Source of the DNA: Liolophura sinensis
Lineage: Eukaryota; Mollusca; Polyplacophora; Chitonida; Chitonidae
Assembly (NCBI RefSeq): GCF_032854445.1
Contig: NC_088303.1
Span: forward strand, 5,341,501-5,405,500
Direction of reading: 5' to 3'
Length of the DNA: 64,000 bases
Both the position numbers and the translations under genes were made by a program. Positions 31,200 through 44,295 of this stretch are shown in pieces. Within the stretch, counting starts at the first letter, position 1. Each line of letters begins with the position of its first letter. Below the pieces are notes generated by a model. That model saw only the letters and a list, made by a program, of their open reading frames with translations. It was not told where the DNA came from and ran no database searches.

Positions 31200-33290
31200 A
31201 GCACGACCTGTCGGACTAGTTCTCTTGGGAGCTATTGCTTAGCCTGGACCGCGGCGTAACCTGTGCAGATTTGGGGTCACTCGGTCGCGTAGCAGAGGTC
31301 CCGATCGCATAGCTGGAATATCCCGGAGATTCAGCTGAGCGTAAACCACCGAAGGTGGAGTATATTTAGCCACATAACTGATTTCAAAGCCTGTGGCAAA
31401 TGACCCGTCTACCACTTACAGGCTGCTTAGTTCACTTTTAGGTTGGACCGTAATTAGAAGTAAATGAAGAGAGTGAGTGCAGGAAGGCTGTGTGTGCTCG
31501 CGTGATGTTCATACTGTAAGATCAGTAAAAAAAAAAACCAAAAAAACCCCAACAAATATGCGGCCCAGAATGTTCGTCATCAAGTCATTTAATCTCACAC
31601 ATCATATGTCACTACAGTTTCTGTGGCAATTTCACAAGTAAACCCAGACTTTAAAAGACAGTTGTCGCTGTGACTGTCTAAACTTTTTCAACAATGCGAA
31701 TTCAACCTTAAAGTTATCCTGCAAGGTAAATTCACTCGGCCTATCTCAGGATCTTGTTTTGTTATTTGGAGCACTGAGTGGCAGTTGGGTTTAGGTCATT
31801 CGCTTGACGCCCATTAAATTGATTTCGATGGTTTCAGGTAGGTAAATGTTTTGTAGCTTTGTGACGTTTCGGGTTGGGGTGGTTGATGGCAGATTTGCCT
31901 CAACCTGTTTTGCAACATATGCAGTGGCCCCGGGGCTGGCTTATACATAATTACGGTCCAATCAAGCCGTGGCTCGTCTATGGCCCGCATTCTGTCGAGT
32001 GAGGGGAGAGTGAAGAACTTGGTTGATGAGATACGAATGTAGAGACAGAACACTTCCCTTAATTTGTAACTTTTACCACACGAGGCGTATGTGTCTGTCC
32101 TGACGTACGGACTGGTCACTGGATGGTCGTGGATAGCTTGTTTTGAACTTCCAGTGGTAGACAGCTTTACTTCATTCTTAATAATATGCGATGTATGTTT
32201 GAAACATGTGTTTTTTGGGGATATTGCACTTTTCACTAAGCTACATAGTAAACAAACATACACATACAGTCTAATGCCACGACGGATCGCTGATAGACGG
32301 GCATGAGGACATTTGATCACGTTTACAGTGTCATGAGATGTACTTTATATGAAATGAAATTCATGGGTGCTCTCATTAATATGATTAATGTAGTAGTACT
32401 GTAGTACCAGTACATTGTTGCAGTGACTTTTAGTGCCGTATGCATTGTGTGTGTAAAGGGACCAATGCGATACAGTTGCTTTGCATTGATGGCGCTCTCG
32501 GATATTCAAATATCCAAAGTATTGGCGCGTAGACGAAATGTGTAACATGCATATGTCATATTTTCGCCACATTGTGGCTATGCCAGACGTTCATGATTAT
32601 CCAGAATAGGTACGACACAACATTATTTATTGATGAATGTTCATTATAGATTTGTTCTAAGAATAACTGTAGATGAGACTAAACGTCTAGTTGCGTTATC
32701 TACACGCCCGTTTTGACATAGGCCTACTGGTCTATGAATACTGTTTACTCGAGTAATTTTTTAGTAATTCGTCCACAGGCTGACAATGGCGAATCCCGGC
32801 CATATCGAACTCGTTGTCGTAACTCGACGGACATCTTTATGTCATTTTTAAAAGTCAATATCAGTAATAAATTAAAGTGATTTTTTTTTATATAAGAGAC
32901 GATGACTGGGCTCCGGCGTGCAGAGATACTTGGTCAGTAGTTCGCGGATTTTGTGTAATGCCCAGTGTATGGGATACAAAGTGTACTGAACAGCGTAGAA
33001 AGTACACAGTGTCAAGCTTATCAGGTTCTGATATTGCATAGTCTGTATATTTCATATTGTCCACATTACGGGAAACCTAGCTTATTGCACAGTCTGGAAT
33101 GCTTAAGCATAGTGTCCAGTTTATGAGTTTGAAGGTTGGAGCTAACTGCAGTATGCACAGTTAATACTATCGAGTTGATGAGGAGTTAAGTTTATTGTAT
33201 TGTGTGTAGTTACCAGTAAGTGTAGATAGAGTGGAAGATCTTATAAGTTGACAATATGTCGACCCAGAAAAACCTACGTGGGTGCCATGT
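31200..33290. other. Intergenic, nothing recognised
   Basis: No repeat array or gene recognised. A 168-codon minus-strand ORF (32320-31814) shows no family signature, biased composition or splice support. Confidence 0.4.
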
Positions 33291-33625
33291 CGAGGTTGTA
33301 CGGCATCCATACCCAGCTGACAGTTGTACGGCATCCATCCACAGCAGACAGTTGTACGGCATCCATACACAGCTGACAGTTGTACGGCATCCACACACAG
33401 CTGACATTTGTATGGCATCCATATACAGCTGACAGTTCTATAACTTCCATACACTGTTGACAGTTGTACGTCATCCATACACAGCTGACAGTTCTATAAC
33501 TTCCATACACTGTTGACAGTTGTACGGCATCCATACACAGCTGACAGTTCTATGACTTCCATACACAGTTGATAAATGTATAGCATCAATACACAGGTGA
33601 CAATTCTATGGCATCCGTACAGAGT
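33291..33625. repeat. 28-bp minisatellite (about 12 copies)
   Basis: The unit is like CAGTTGTACGGCATCCATAC plus ACAGCTGA, with a 56-bp alternation in the middle (CAGTTCTATAACTTCCATAC). A short inverted piece of the same unit occurs at 34444-34505. Confidence 0.93.
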
Positions 33626-33717
33626 TGATGGCTACCTGGTGTCTTTAGTGTAACTCAAGTGCCCGTCCTTTGTACAGTTGTATTTGCAAATCAATAAGAC
33701 TTTGCTAATCGATTTGT

Positions 33718-34264
33718 TCAGAGGCGAAAATGGCCCTTCGACTTAGTTAACATAGACAACAGCGCTTGGGCGTGGCCTAACACGACGATTTTCAAGAGAT
33801 GACCGTCAGGGTCCCATATACGACTTCCTTCAACTAAAATTGTATTCAGTTCTTGTTGATAAGAACTGAAAACGCCGGTGAGACAGGCCGCCTTGGGATC
33901 TCCTCCCCCATCACGTCTAGGAAATCCTTCAAAACCATGGTCAGGTCCTGTCAATCCCTTCTCAAACACGATATCACCGCAGTGTTAAACGGGTAACGAG
34001 AATAGGCTCTGCAAATGTTCTAGTTTCTGCAGGAGTACATGGAATGAGGTCAACCTTCGTACGTTACTTTGTCTGCCTTTTTTGCACGCCGAAGGCCGGC
34101 ACATACGATAACCAGATGCGGGGCAAGAACGCTAGAACCAAACAATGGTAGCACTCACTCGTGAGTTCGAGTATCCGGGCCATCCGAGCCCCATCTGAAT
34201 CCTTCTGAACTCTGTGTCTTTTATGTACCTGTACATCTCCTTTTAGGAGTAGACCAGAAGCCAT
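33718..34264 (-). CDS. Candidate two-exon small gene, unrecognised
   Basis: Exon 1 (34264-34159) opens with ATG and encodes MASGLLLKGDVQVHKRHRVQ followed by KDSDGARMARILELT, ending at the good donor ACGA/GTGAGT in phase 1. Exon 2 (33947-33718) would start after ATTGACAG in phase 1 and encodes a segment with GFEGFPRRDGGGDPKAACLT and SRIWDPDGHLLKIVVLGHAQ, ending in TGA. The joined protein is about 111 residues. Composition looks protein-like and is free of repeats, but the acceptor has a poor pyrimidine tract and I recognise no family. It could equally be part of a decayed mobile element or chance. Confidence 0.25.
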
Positions 34265-34443
34265 TATAGCTGTTCAAATCTGCTGTGAAAATATGGCATT
34301 GTCCGGAGTTCCCCAGTGCTCGAGGTCTCCTGTCTGTTCCATATATCACTGTAACTGCCACCACTACACATAATGATATGTGTACACAAGATATGGGTTG
34401 CCATGAACGTTAATTACAATTAAAGTTAACAGCTTAAAATCGC

Positions 34444-34505
34444 TTTCAGCTTTCAACTGTGTATAGATTCCGTACAACTGTCAGCTGTGTATGGATGCCA
34501 TTCAG
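34444..34505 (-). repeat. Inverted fragment of the 28-bp minisatellite
   Basis: The reverse complement reads GAATGGCATCCATACACAGC, then TGACAGTTGTACGG, matching about two units of 33291-33625 in opposite orientation 0.85 kb away. Confidence 0.85.
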
Positions 34506-34509
34506 CTGT

Positions 34510-36375
34510 TAAAAGAAAAGTTAGAAAAGTTATTCTCCAAGGAAACCACAATGCGTGGCATTCGGTTGTAGTGATAAGGGGGACCATACTTCGTATGGCA
34601 AAGGAGTGCCTTCCCTCTAATACTGAAGAGCGTAGGGTACGAATGACGCCACATCGTGTTTCTGGTTCTCCAAAATGACTTATCCCGTGACCTTGTAAGA
34701 ATTCCGGATTAAAAGGGGACTTATAGAGTTACCAAAGTCGTAATAGAAATATTCTTATGTTTGGCGTAAAACACCAGTCAAAAAGAAAAAACGTATACAT
34801 CTATCTGCACAGTATGGATGTCAAACCGATAAATCTGTATGAATTCAAATCGTGCATGACTTCAAGTTGCGGCAAATCTCGGCTTCATAGTCTAAACCAT
34901 TCTTCAAGCATAATGTATCTTTTAGGTCAATAATTGTAACTGTGAACTGTAAGTTTGTATCGATAAAGAATGTCATGCATGCAGGGATTCATATGCGGAA
35001 AATCCCCCGTAAATTCATTGAAGAGGATAATCTAATTGTAGCCTGACTTATTTTATTCACCATGCATGACAACCAGTCGGTTGACTGTCTCTAAATCATA
35101 CCCTCACGCCAACTCTAAAACTCTGCCACAAATCGTGATAGGCCACACCTAAAACTGCCTTTGTTTGACTGGTTACATCAGGCGTTGAACTACACAGAAC
35201 TGAACTGCAGTACATATCTGATCAGTTCAGGGTGTTTGAGCGAGTGTGTTACCTGAACTATAAAAGATGCACGACCGACTTACTCGCACAGGTGTTTGAC
35301 ATGCGCTCTGTGTTGGTAACAGTTAGGTGCCGTCTATTGGTGACAATTGTCAAGATGAACCTGAATAACTATCGCAAGTAACGCTAACGGCCTGTGGCTT
35401 GGAAAAGCCACTCTAAGCCTATCAGATAGGTGGGGTTGCCGGTGTACACTTAACAGTGGGATGGTTCGATTTTGTGTAGGCGATAGCGGTTTCATTTCTC
35501 CTACGTCAGAGTGGTATTTGTAGCGGTTTGCATAAGACAGGATATACTGTTCATGCGGCGAGATGATATATCGTGTAAGTGGAAATGAACTGTACAAACG
35601 ACGAGACGATACAACGTGTAAGCGTGAAGAGTACCTCTAGCCTCCAGTCTAAGCTGATGTCATTACACTGATCCATCTCTGTTCTTATGGCACAAACGCT
35701 GAGTATTTTAGTCTTGCCCTATTCTACCCTCCAGAAAAAAGCGTTTTGTACATTCGCTATCTTTAGTGGCTGCACTTGTGAGCACGAAGATGTTTCTGCC
35801 GCCTCTTCCTGCTCCCATGCATTCAGCGTAATATTCGTAAAAGTAAAGACAAAAACTCGAGTAGATAAGGCAGTTCACTGTGTGTTTAAGCAGCAATAAT
35901 GCGCTTATGTCAGCCACAGTAACATATTAAGCGCAGTGTCCCGTCTTTGCCTGACACACTTGCAGCAACACTGCATGTAGTGTCTTCGTCCTTTCTTCAG
36001 ACGTATCGGCGTCTAAACAGCAGACGCTGAGTCGCAAATATAAGTATAATTCCTTAGCCTGCTAAATCACACGTTTTAATTATCAGCGATTAAATCAGTT
36101 TCCAAACTGTTATGGTTTTTCGTTTTATTAAAAGGCTGGATGAGATTACTCATGCAAGCTTTTCTTGTTAAAAGCCAAGCAGTCTATTTGGGAGAACAAC
36201 AGAAAGTTTGTACTTTGAAAAATCAAAAGGTTTCTCTCAGATGAGTGTAAAACAGGTGAAAACCACTTCACATTATAGTCAATCTAATTTCCGAGAAAAC
36301 AGAGTACACACACTACACAACAGCTAGAAACGACACAACACAGCGCTTCAACGCTTCTGCCTAACTCTCCTCCCT
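34510..36375. other. Intergenic; one possible TATA box
   Basis: TATAAAAG at 35259-35266 is followed about 30 bp later by CTCGCACAGGTG, giving a TATA-plus-start spacing that looks like a core promoter on the + strand. No exon downstream can be identified, so it may be chance or a non-coding transcript. Nothing else is recognised. Confidence 0.25.
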
Positions 36376-36380
36376 CTCAC

Positions 36381-36718
36381 CGGCCCGGATAGCACAGTTG
36401 GTGGAGCGGTAGATCCAGGATCAATCCTGGGTCGAGCCACACCTTTAAAAGAGGAAGTTGTAACTTCCTCGCTTGGCGTTCAGCATGAAGAGGATTGTGC
36501 AACGACTGGTTGACCCGTATCAGTATAATGGCTCGGGCTGGGCGGCTTACTTGGCTTCGGTAAGTCGTCTTAGTGAAGGAGCACTAGATAAAAGAACGAT
36601 GAAAGTCCGTCCTGAGGCAAGGAGGCAGATTACATACACCATAAGGATTCCTTCGTCGTCATATGACTGAAGAATTGTTGAGTACCTTGTTAAACCTCAA
36701 GCACTCACTCACTCACTC
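36381..36718 (+). mobile_element. tRNA-derived SINE, copy 1
   Basis: The head GGCCCGGATAGCACAGTTGG holds a tRNA box A-like sequence, and 'GGGTCGAGCCACACC' a box B-like one. The anticodon region is shortened relative to 61587. The body has the near-palindrome GAGGAAGTTGTAACTTCCTC and the block TTCCTTCGTCGTCATATGAC. It ends with (CACT)n. A 65-codon ORF inside it is not a host gene. Confidence 0.9.
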
Positions 36719-36724
36719 CTCCCA

Positions 36725-38610
36725 CTCTGGTCTGTCGCCGCACATCCGTTCTCCGCTTCGTCCCCTTCCCCCTACATCCCACAGTTTCGAATTCAGATAT
36801 AGGCCCTAATACACAAGTTGACAATCAGGAAGGAAAGCACATGGTGTTAAAAATCAAAGTGGAGTATTCTTGAATGCGTTGTATAAAGCACATGTCAAAA
36901 AAATGAAAAGTTCAAAAGCGTCTGTGAAAGTAAACATTAACAAAAGCCTAAGTTGTTGAAGGAAGGTTTAAGCTGGTGAAAAGTCAAGACTTTGTGAGAG
37001 TGGGAATTAACGAAGGCCTAAGTTGTTGAAAAGTCTAAAAGTCTGAGATAGTAAGAATTTTAATAGCTTAGTTTTCATTTCGCGAAGGCACAAGCATTAT
37101 GTAGATCATGTGAAAAACTAGCACAAATTCGCAAATAGCTGCATGCGACATCACGCAAAAGGTTGATGTCGTCTTTCACACAGCTCCCTTGTTAATTGCT
37201 GAACTTGTTAAAAGATAGGATGTTCAAATTATGACTGGCCGAAAGACAGACGAACAGAACACACAGTACGACTTATAGGTCTGTGCTCACAGCTGAAAGG
37301 ATATCTTGTTTTTAAGTTTAACATTTTATTTGTTATACAGGAAGCAATGTAAGACATTTTCTTAATTCATTGTATCTTACAGTGCATACATTGTATTATA
37401 AACCTGTTTAACAGACACCGAAGTCAGTGTGCTTTAAGGCTGTCTTTCTTTCTTATAAGTTTTATTCGACACAGTCGACTTAATTGCTATCAGCAAGATA
37501 TTATAACCTTTCTCGTGATCTCATTAACTTTATTACTAAGCGATTTGTTGAAGATAATTAATGAGAAAGTATGGGTCTAGAACATAGTTGTTCTATCGTC
37601 ACGGCTATAGTATAACTCAGCTGGTGGGAAAATGCTCACAACATTTTGTACAACTCAACCCTCTGTACGCACGAATTGTCATACATTTTGTAAAATTCAA
37701 CCCTCTGAATTATACATTTATCATGAAGTCTCTGCTTAGATGAATCAGGCTATGATAAAACATATTCTGGTCTATATTTATTTCAAACTGTCAAAATAGT
37801 TGTTAAGGTCGTTAGCATCATAGCATCAAGGAATAAAGCGTTTCCTGTTACAAGCGTTACGTTATAAATATCTAGATGTGGAATCTCAGTGCTCATATTT
37901 TTATGTTGTCATTTGAAATTTATGTGGATGTATTGTATCCAAGTATAAATGTTATTTTGCGAAAATATTCAAACACTTGATGACAGTGATGAAATATAGA
38001 TGGCCACCAAAGTTTAATACTATGTATTCACAGCAGGCGCCTATATTAAAGAATAGCACTACGAGTTTGCATTTACGGATATTTTGATTTGGGTCCAAAA
38101 CAAACTGTTTGAGCAAATAACTTCTTAATAGTTGTGTAAGACTGGGATATGAACCTCATGAACGGAAACATGTCTGTTTAAGTAGATGTTCAATTTACCA
38201 TCCTGTTTTAAACTAAACGTACAAATGTAGTCTGTATTTTGTTGCTGGATACTGAAATAATTCTATAATACGCATGCGCTAAAACTCATTTAAAACCGTT
38301 CACCCACTAGCGCTGGTTTGTATGGCGAGTGGTCACCCCGTCCTCCATAGTTTGCGTGGGTGTTCACTGCAGTATGCACGACAGGCGCAATATGGGTAGG
38401 AGTTGATGTGATGGTAAGTCATACCACTTCTAAACCGGGTCATACGGAGTCAGGCAAGTTTCGAGACTTCAGGCGGTGTGGCAGTGGGCCATCTCATCAT
38501 GAGCCTTATACTTTACCTCAACCCACACTTGTGGCTTGATCTTTGAAGTTCAGTGGATGTGACGCAAATATTGCTCGTTACACGACTATATATCAACAGA
38601 TACTCTCTAT
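36725..38610. other. Intergenic, AT-rich, small duplications
   Basis: Short direct duplications are visible at about 36950-37035 (GGCCTAAGTTGTTGAA-type) and 37640-37705 (ACATTTTGTAnAAnTCAACC). No gene recognised. Confidence 0.4.
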
Positions 38611-38624
38611 ACGACGGGCTATTA

Positions 38625-38700
38625 GATTTATTTATTTATTTTGATCGCTGTCTTACGCTGTACTCAAGAATATTTCATGATAATGGATGTTAATCTTGAA
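38625..38700 (+). repeat. SINE head fragment
   Basis: ATTTATTTATTTATTTTGATCGCTG, then ACGCTGTACTCAAGAATATT (quoted in part) is the head of the SINE at 27905, truncated after about 70 bp. Confidence 0.7.
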
Positions 38701-38704
38701 CTAC

Positions 38705-40820
38705 GACCTGCTGAAACCCACCAACACGACTTTCGTCTAAAATAACCTTATAACGGGATAGTTAAAATTGACCAAGTATTATGTCTGGCTGATGCAATAT
38801 GCGTATAAATATGTGTGGAAAGCGGTAATTCAAAGGGGTTTATTTCTATTTGTAAACAGAAAGGCACATATCAGATCGCAACATGAGAATTTTGCGAACT
38901 GAAAATTTCGATGATTCGTGGCCATTTGGGTTGGTTGTCTGGTTGGGTGGAATTGATTTGTGATTTTCAGCGTTGTTCTTAAGGTTGCCTAAGGCTGTGA
39001 GAGTTCGTTCTTTGTTTTCAGTCATTTTAACTGACGTTTTTGGTCGTATTCAGGATTTTTTTGATCTTTGTTGATCACTTTCTTTGGCTCTGCAGGATTG
39101 GCTGATAATGGTATTTTTCAGGATTATTATAATTGTTGTCTTGGGTTGTGCAGAGCCGATTCATTTTTTTCAGGGTCATTTAACCGTCATTTAACAAAGC
39201 ATAGTGCGTGGTTTTGATGTTGAGTTTTGTGGTTGTAGTTGTCTCACAATGATTAATGGGTAGTATATAGTCCTATGGTACATTTGGACAAGACTTGACT
39301 TCCAGATATGTATATAGACTAGTCGCGTGCTACCAGGGAAAATGCGTCTACGTATGAGACCAATTGGTATTACGTTCTCTCTTGTCCATAGGTTTTATTC
39401 AAACTGGTTTGAAGGCAGGAATAACTTTTGATTCATAGGTAAGAAATATTCCACCTGAGGACTGCAAACTTATATACGCGACATATTGCAATTTTCTGAA
39501 ACTTTCCTAAAATTTCATTCTCTTACTCATCTCATCTAGAATACGAATCCTGTGCCAAATGATAGGTACAATATTATATTGACATTGACAATGTCCTACT
39601 CTCTCAGGCCAGAGTTTATGATTGGCATGAAAATGCTGTACACAGTCATTAAAAGTAATGACCCAACTTCAAGGAAACTTAGGGCGTGCTTCCAGTGACA
39701 GGTCCTGTGGTCAGCTCGAGTGATCCGTGACCTACTTCTTCTGGTCACAGATCGTTGTCATCTATAAAACTTTTCAGTCAGCTATAATGGAAATCAGTAC
39801 AAGGGTTCACAGGTGGAATGTATTTGATTACATTGCATCGTGTTTTCCTAAACATAATAAAGCTGCAGCTATAGGGTGAGGTAAAGTCCTGTCGCGTCTG
39901 AAGGATAATAATAACTGTCTTTCGCGCACTTGCTGTACCTAAGCATTTACATGTACCTAAGAAGTAGATGTAAGGGATTCGATTGATTTGGCCCTTTCAC
40001 AGATTTGTATTTGTTCCCATGATCAATGACCCTGATACACTTCACCTGCCAAAACATGTCTGTTGGCCAAAGGCCATATTGGAGCATGAGTGAAAGAACG
40101 CCATGCATGTTGGAATTCCGACTATATGGAAAACATTATTATAAAACCCCGCAACAATAGCAAGGTATGGAAGAGCTTGCGTTAACTACATACATTGATG
40201 GCGAATGGAACATGTGTATCCCTTTTCTCCATGTGCGTTTGGCAGTTCGCGGGTATGAAACTGATTTATATCTTAGCGTTTGCATAAAATAGGCTACAGG
40301 TCAAGGGCTGGAGATAAATAAGATATCGACAATCTTTGTTGGGTACTGTCTCGGAGATCGAGTTATCGTTCTTGTTTTAGAGTGGAACCAGGATGAGATA
40401 TTTGCACACAGATAAGAAAACCAGTTTAAATACCTTCCTTGTTGGCGACTTCAAGCTGATTAATACGCGTTTGTGCGTTTGCATGTGTTCCTCCATAATG
40501 TTATTACCTTAAAAGGTACATGTGTATTACAAAACAAAAAAAAATCACTTCCTCCTATTTAGTTCCTTAACTGATTAATTTGTTTATTTAACCGAACTGA
40601 ATAAGTTTGCGTGGAGTTATCCCGTTGTCATTTCATTATCATGGTTTATGGCCTAGTCGAAGGCCTGAGAAGGAGCATAGTAGATGAGAACGTTTAGACG
40701 TAATGTGTGTTCAGGAAAAATAACACTTGGTGTGATTTACTGGTGAGGACATGACTGACGGTGAAATATGCCAGAGAAGAGCTGTGACACGCGGTTTCCC
40801 GTACCTCGGCAAGGTGTATC
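38705..40820. other. Intergenic, nothing recognised
   Basis: AT-rich, with pyrimidine-rich stretches at 38930-39180. No ORF, array or element recognised. Confidence 0.4.
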
Positions 40821-40821
40821 T

Positions 40822-41295
40822 GTAGGCATAGATGTAGTGTAGGGAAGGTATGCGTGTGCGTACACATGTAGACAAGATGTAGTGTAACGAAGGTATACAT
40901 GTACGTACACATGTAGACAAGATGTAGTGTAACGAAGGTATACATGTATGTACACATGTAGACAAGATGTAGTGTAGGGAAGGCATACATGTACGTACAC
41001 ATGTAGACAAGGTGTGGTGTAGGGAAGGTATACATGTGCGTACACATGTAGACAAGATGTAGTGTACCGAAGGTATACATGTACGTACACATGTAGACAA
41101 GTGTGGTGTAGGGAAGGTATACATATACGTACACATGTAGACAAAGTGTGGTGTAGGGAAGGTATACATGTACGTACACATGTAGACAGGATGTAGTGTA
41201 GGGAAGGTATACATGTAGGTACACATGTAGACAAGGTGTGGTGTAGGGAAGGTATACATGTACGTACACATGTAGACAAGGTGTAAGTAAGGTGT
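40822..41295. repeat. 45-bp minisatellite (about 10 copies)
   Basis: The unit is like GATGTAGTGTAACGAAGGTA plus TACATGTACGTACACATGTAGACAA. Each unit holds a near-palindrome around ACATGTACGTACACATGT. The 45-bp length opens all three minus-strand frames (up to 256 codons), which are artefacts. Confidence 0.94.
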
Positions 41296-41299
41296 GTGT

Positions 41300-42140
41300 G
41301 TATGTATCGTGCAAGTGCACCGAAGGCGTCTGTGTAGGCAAGACATATGCGTAGGCACAGTGTACGTGTGATGATGTACGCCGACACAAGTTGCTCGCAG
41401 GCGTGGTGTACAGGTTGAAAAGGCTTACGTGTAGGCAATGTGTACGCCCAAGCAAGTTGCACAAGTAGTCAGTATGTACATGTAGCCATGTAACCTCAAG
41501 TATGATTCAGGAAATTAATCTGACGCACCACAGGAAAAGTAAATGAGTTTATATGCTGGATATGCTGTCACCATCTGTGCTATAATTTTAGATTTATTGA
41601 TCTATTTGTTTAGATAAAGAGAAAAGCATGCATAACCCGACTATACAGAAAGTTCTCATGATTATGAAGTCTCATGTAATAGTCCGTTTAACAGTTAGTT
41701 ACGAGTTCGAGGCTGCCCGTTCAAGAGGGTGTCAATAGGCTGGTAGAGACAGAACTGCATGAAAGTGCATTTCGCCAGAAAGTAGAATTTCAACAGTACA
41801 ACTTTGTCGACTTTTGTCGTAGATTGGGGGAGTTTTATATCCAAGTACATGTACGTAATGAACCTTTGCTAGAGTTGTTTTACTTGCTGAGGTCCAAGTT
41901 GTAACGCTGAACACTTCGCCAAACTTAAACACATGAATAAAAACTGTGAAAAAAAAGCAAAGGCAAAGTTGAGTTTCGTATACTATAGTTAACATTTAGG
42001 TGGCCCTTGTGGAACTGCAATTTGTTGACGAATTTCCAGGCTGAAACAGATGAAGATGACAAATGAAAGACTGAAAGCCATTTTATGGATGGGGTAAATC
42101 ACTGAGCTTTGCTTCGGTGTAAGACAACTAGTCTCCAGCG
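41300..42140. other. Intergenic, nothing recognised
   Basis: No gene or dispersed element recognised between two tandem arrays. Confidence 0.4.
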
Positions 42141-42145
42141 AACCT

Positions 42146-42285
42146 CAGACAGCGCAAACGGCGACATGAGCGTCAGAGAGCGCAAACGGCGACATGAGCG
42201 TCAGACAGCGCAAACACCAACATGAGCGTCAGACAGCGCGAAAGGCGACACGAGCGCCAGGCAGCGCAAACGGCGGCATGAGCGT
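42146..42285. repeat. 28-bp GC-rich tandem repeat, 5 copies
   Basis: The unit is CAGACAGCGCAAACGGCGAC plus ATGAGCGT, repeated five times with a few substitutions. It stands out as GC-rich among AT-rich neighbours. Confidence 0.92.
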
Positions 42286-42299
42286 CGTGGACCGTGTAT

Positions 42300-44200
42300 T
42301 GTGAGCGCGGTCCCTACTAACCTAGGTAGTTTACGTGTGCACGTCCAAGCAGTGTAGCAAAGTCGCATTGTACTGCGCTACGGCTGTCAGTCAGCAGGTT
42401 CGATTTATGAGGTTTATTTCTCATCGATCCATAAAAAATACAGAGTGGGCCGATTAATTCGGTCTGATACAGTGTAGAGAGAGAGCTATACAGAGCTTAA
42501 CAATTCTCTATATATACCTCCACACAACCAGCATCTGGACTTTACATGAACCGACCGATATTTGTCCTGGTAACCATGGAAACGCTTGCCGTGAGAGCGA
42601 AGATGTTTCGCACATTTGTAGACACTGATATGGTACTATGCACTGACAGCGGTGTATCTGTATTTGTGACTGAATGAAATGTAGATACAAATGACGAATG
42701 CATGGGACAGAATTAAAATAGAATCGACCCTTCTGTCTCCGTTCAGACGACGTGCAAAACATTATGCATGTACAAAATATCAAAGAACCTGGTACGGTAA
42801 GGCGGAGAATCGGCCCCAGAGGGGTACGAGGAGAAAGTGTAAATTTCAAAAGGATGTCTTGCATTAAATAAGTGTTATCGTGAATCAGAATGGATAATTG
42901 TCAAGCTATGGTATTACGTACGAGTAACGAAATCATACGTGAATTCTGGTTGAGAACGCATGTGGTCCTTTGACTATCACTAACATTAACATGTCATGCG
43001 TAGCCGAAGTATAAGGCTGAAATTTGCTATATATGTATTTAATTGATTGGTGCATTATGAGTGTGTCAGCAGCTGTCACTTTCGACTTTAGTCAGTTTCG
43101 CTTCTTGAGTGCACAGTTTCTTGCATTGGGGCCGATTCCCCGCCTTACCACACCAAGTTCTTTGAATCGCACATACCGGCATTTGGTTGATCGGACTTAG
43201 AGAGGTAAGCACGACTTATCCAGTGAAATGGACACTTATGTCTATATGTACACCTCTCGTTGTACAGTTAAATCTTTTTACGAACTCACGCCTTGCAGAT
43301 GTAAAGAAATCTTGCTGCACAATTAGGAGGGAAATGCCCGTACACTACGAAAGCGTCATGGACTTATATCTTTATACGCGTGTCATTCTCTGTCAATTAA
43401 CCCAGATAAACTACCTATTTCATCCTTCCGGCAGAGGGTCGAAATTTGAATACTGGTTCTGCTTTGCCCTGTCTGTGCGTCCTTATCCATGTAATAAAAC
43501 CCCTAGAGTACTACAAGTGTTTGAGATAACGTCTCCAGTGGGTTATCTAGTACTGATTCGCCAGATACTTTTTACAAGGGGATATTTGTAACATGCAAGG
43601 TGTAACATTACAATATAGGTAACGTTACAATAGTCTGTATTTATTTTAAATAGATCCCAAGGGAGTTCTGTGCATTGCAACTCATACGTAAAGAGGATAA
43701 AAGAATAAATAAAAGAGAAATAAGGCATTAGAAGTGTGTATAAAATAAGTGTACTTTGAAGTTTACCCTTGCATATGTTATTTTGTTCGTCAAAAACAAG
43801 GTTAATCTTCAGCCCATTTATCGCCCAATGAAGGCCAGCGGTAGATCCAATATCATCATTCCATTTTGAAAACATGTCGATCCTGATCGGCCTCCTGGCC
43901 AATAGAGTAACTGGATCGAATGTAGCTAACGCCACATCAGCTGCTGCATTAAGTCAGGCGGTTTATCAGGGATTTAGAACAAAGGCGGTGGGCTTTACCG
44001 CGAGCAAAACACATAAACACATAAACACAGACACTTTGTCCACAAACCTGACCGCCGTCGTATGAGTGAAATATTCTAAACTACGGCTTTAAATAACCAG
44101 TGAAATAAATGATATCGATAAGCCGTTGAGAATGTTTAAATACCAGTTTTTCATCATTTGTTCAGATTGAAACGTCTCGCTGTGACCTAAGCATTGTTCA
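42300..44200. other. Upstream region of the CMTM-like gene, unrecognised ORFs
   Basis: ORFs of 118 codons (42864-42508, minus), 134 codons (43187-43591) and 130 codons (43935-43543, minus) lack recognisable domains. Positions 44050-44105 are a short minus-strand SINE head piece. TTTGTTCAG near 44157-44165 could be an acceptor leading into the 5' UTR part of the first coding exon. Confidence 0.35.
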
Positions 44201-44202
44201 GA

Positions 44203-44295
44203 ATGGCTACAACAACAACGTCAACTGTTACGTTTTGTACGTACGACGCTGGATACCTGCGCTCTGTACCTGGAATACTCAAGATTGTTGAGGCG
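44203..44295 (+). CDS. CMTM-like exon 1 (coding)
   Basis: Thirty-one codons from ATG 44203 to the donor GAGGCG/GTGAGT. It encodes the short cytoplasmic N-terminus and the beginning of helix 1. Confidence 0.8.

Noticed and set aside
31814-32320. 168-codon minus-strand ORF
   Set aside because: No recognisable motif, no splice-site support and ordinary base composition; a length like this can arise by chance in 64 kb.
36473-36670. 65-codon ORF (and its relative at 61699-61902)
   Set aside because: Both lie fully within the tRNA-derived SINE and are present in each copy, so they are not host genes.
40694-41464. Three overlapping minus-strand ORFs up to 256 codons
   Set aside because: All derive from the 45-bp minisatellite; three open frames in the same place show a compositional artefact.
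42508-43935. ORFs of 118-134 codons upstream of the CMTM-like gene
   Set aside because: No domain, no conserved phase with nearby exons and conflicting strands; kept only as unrecognised sequence.
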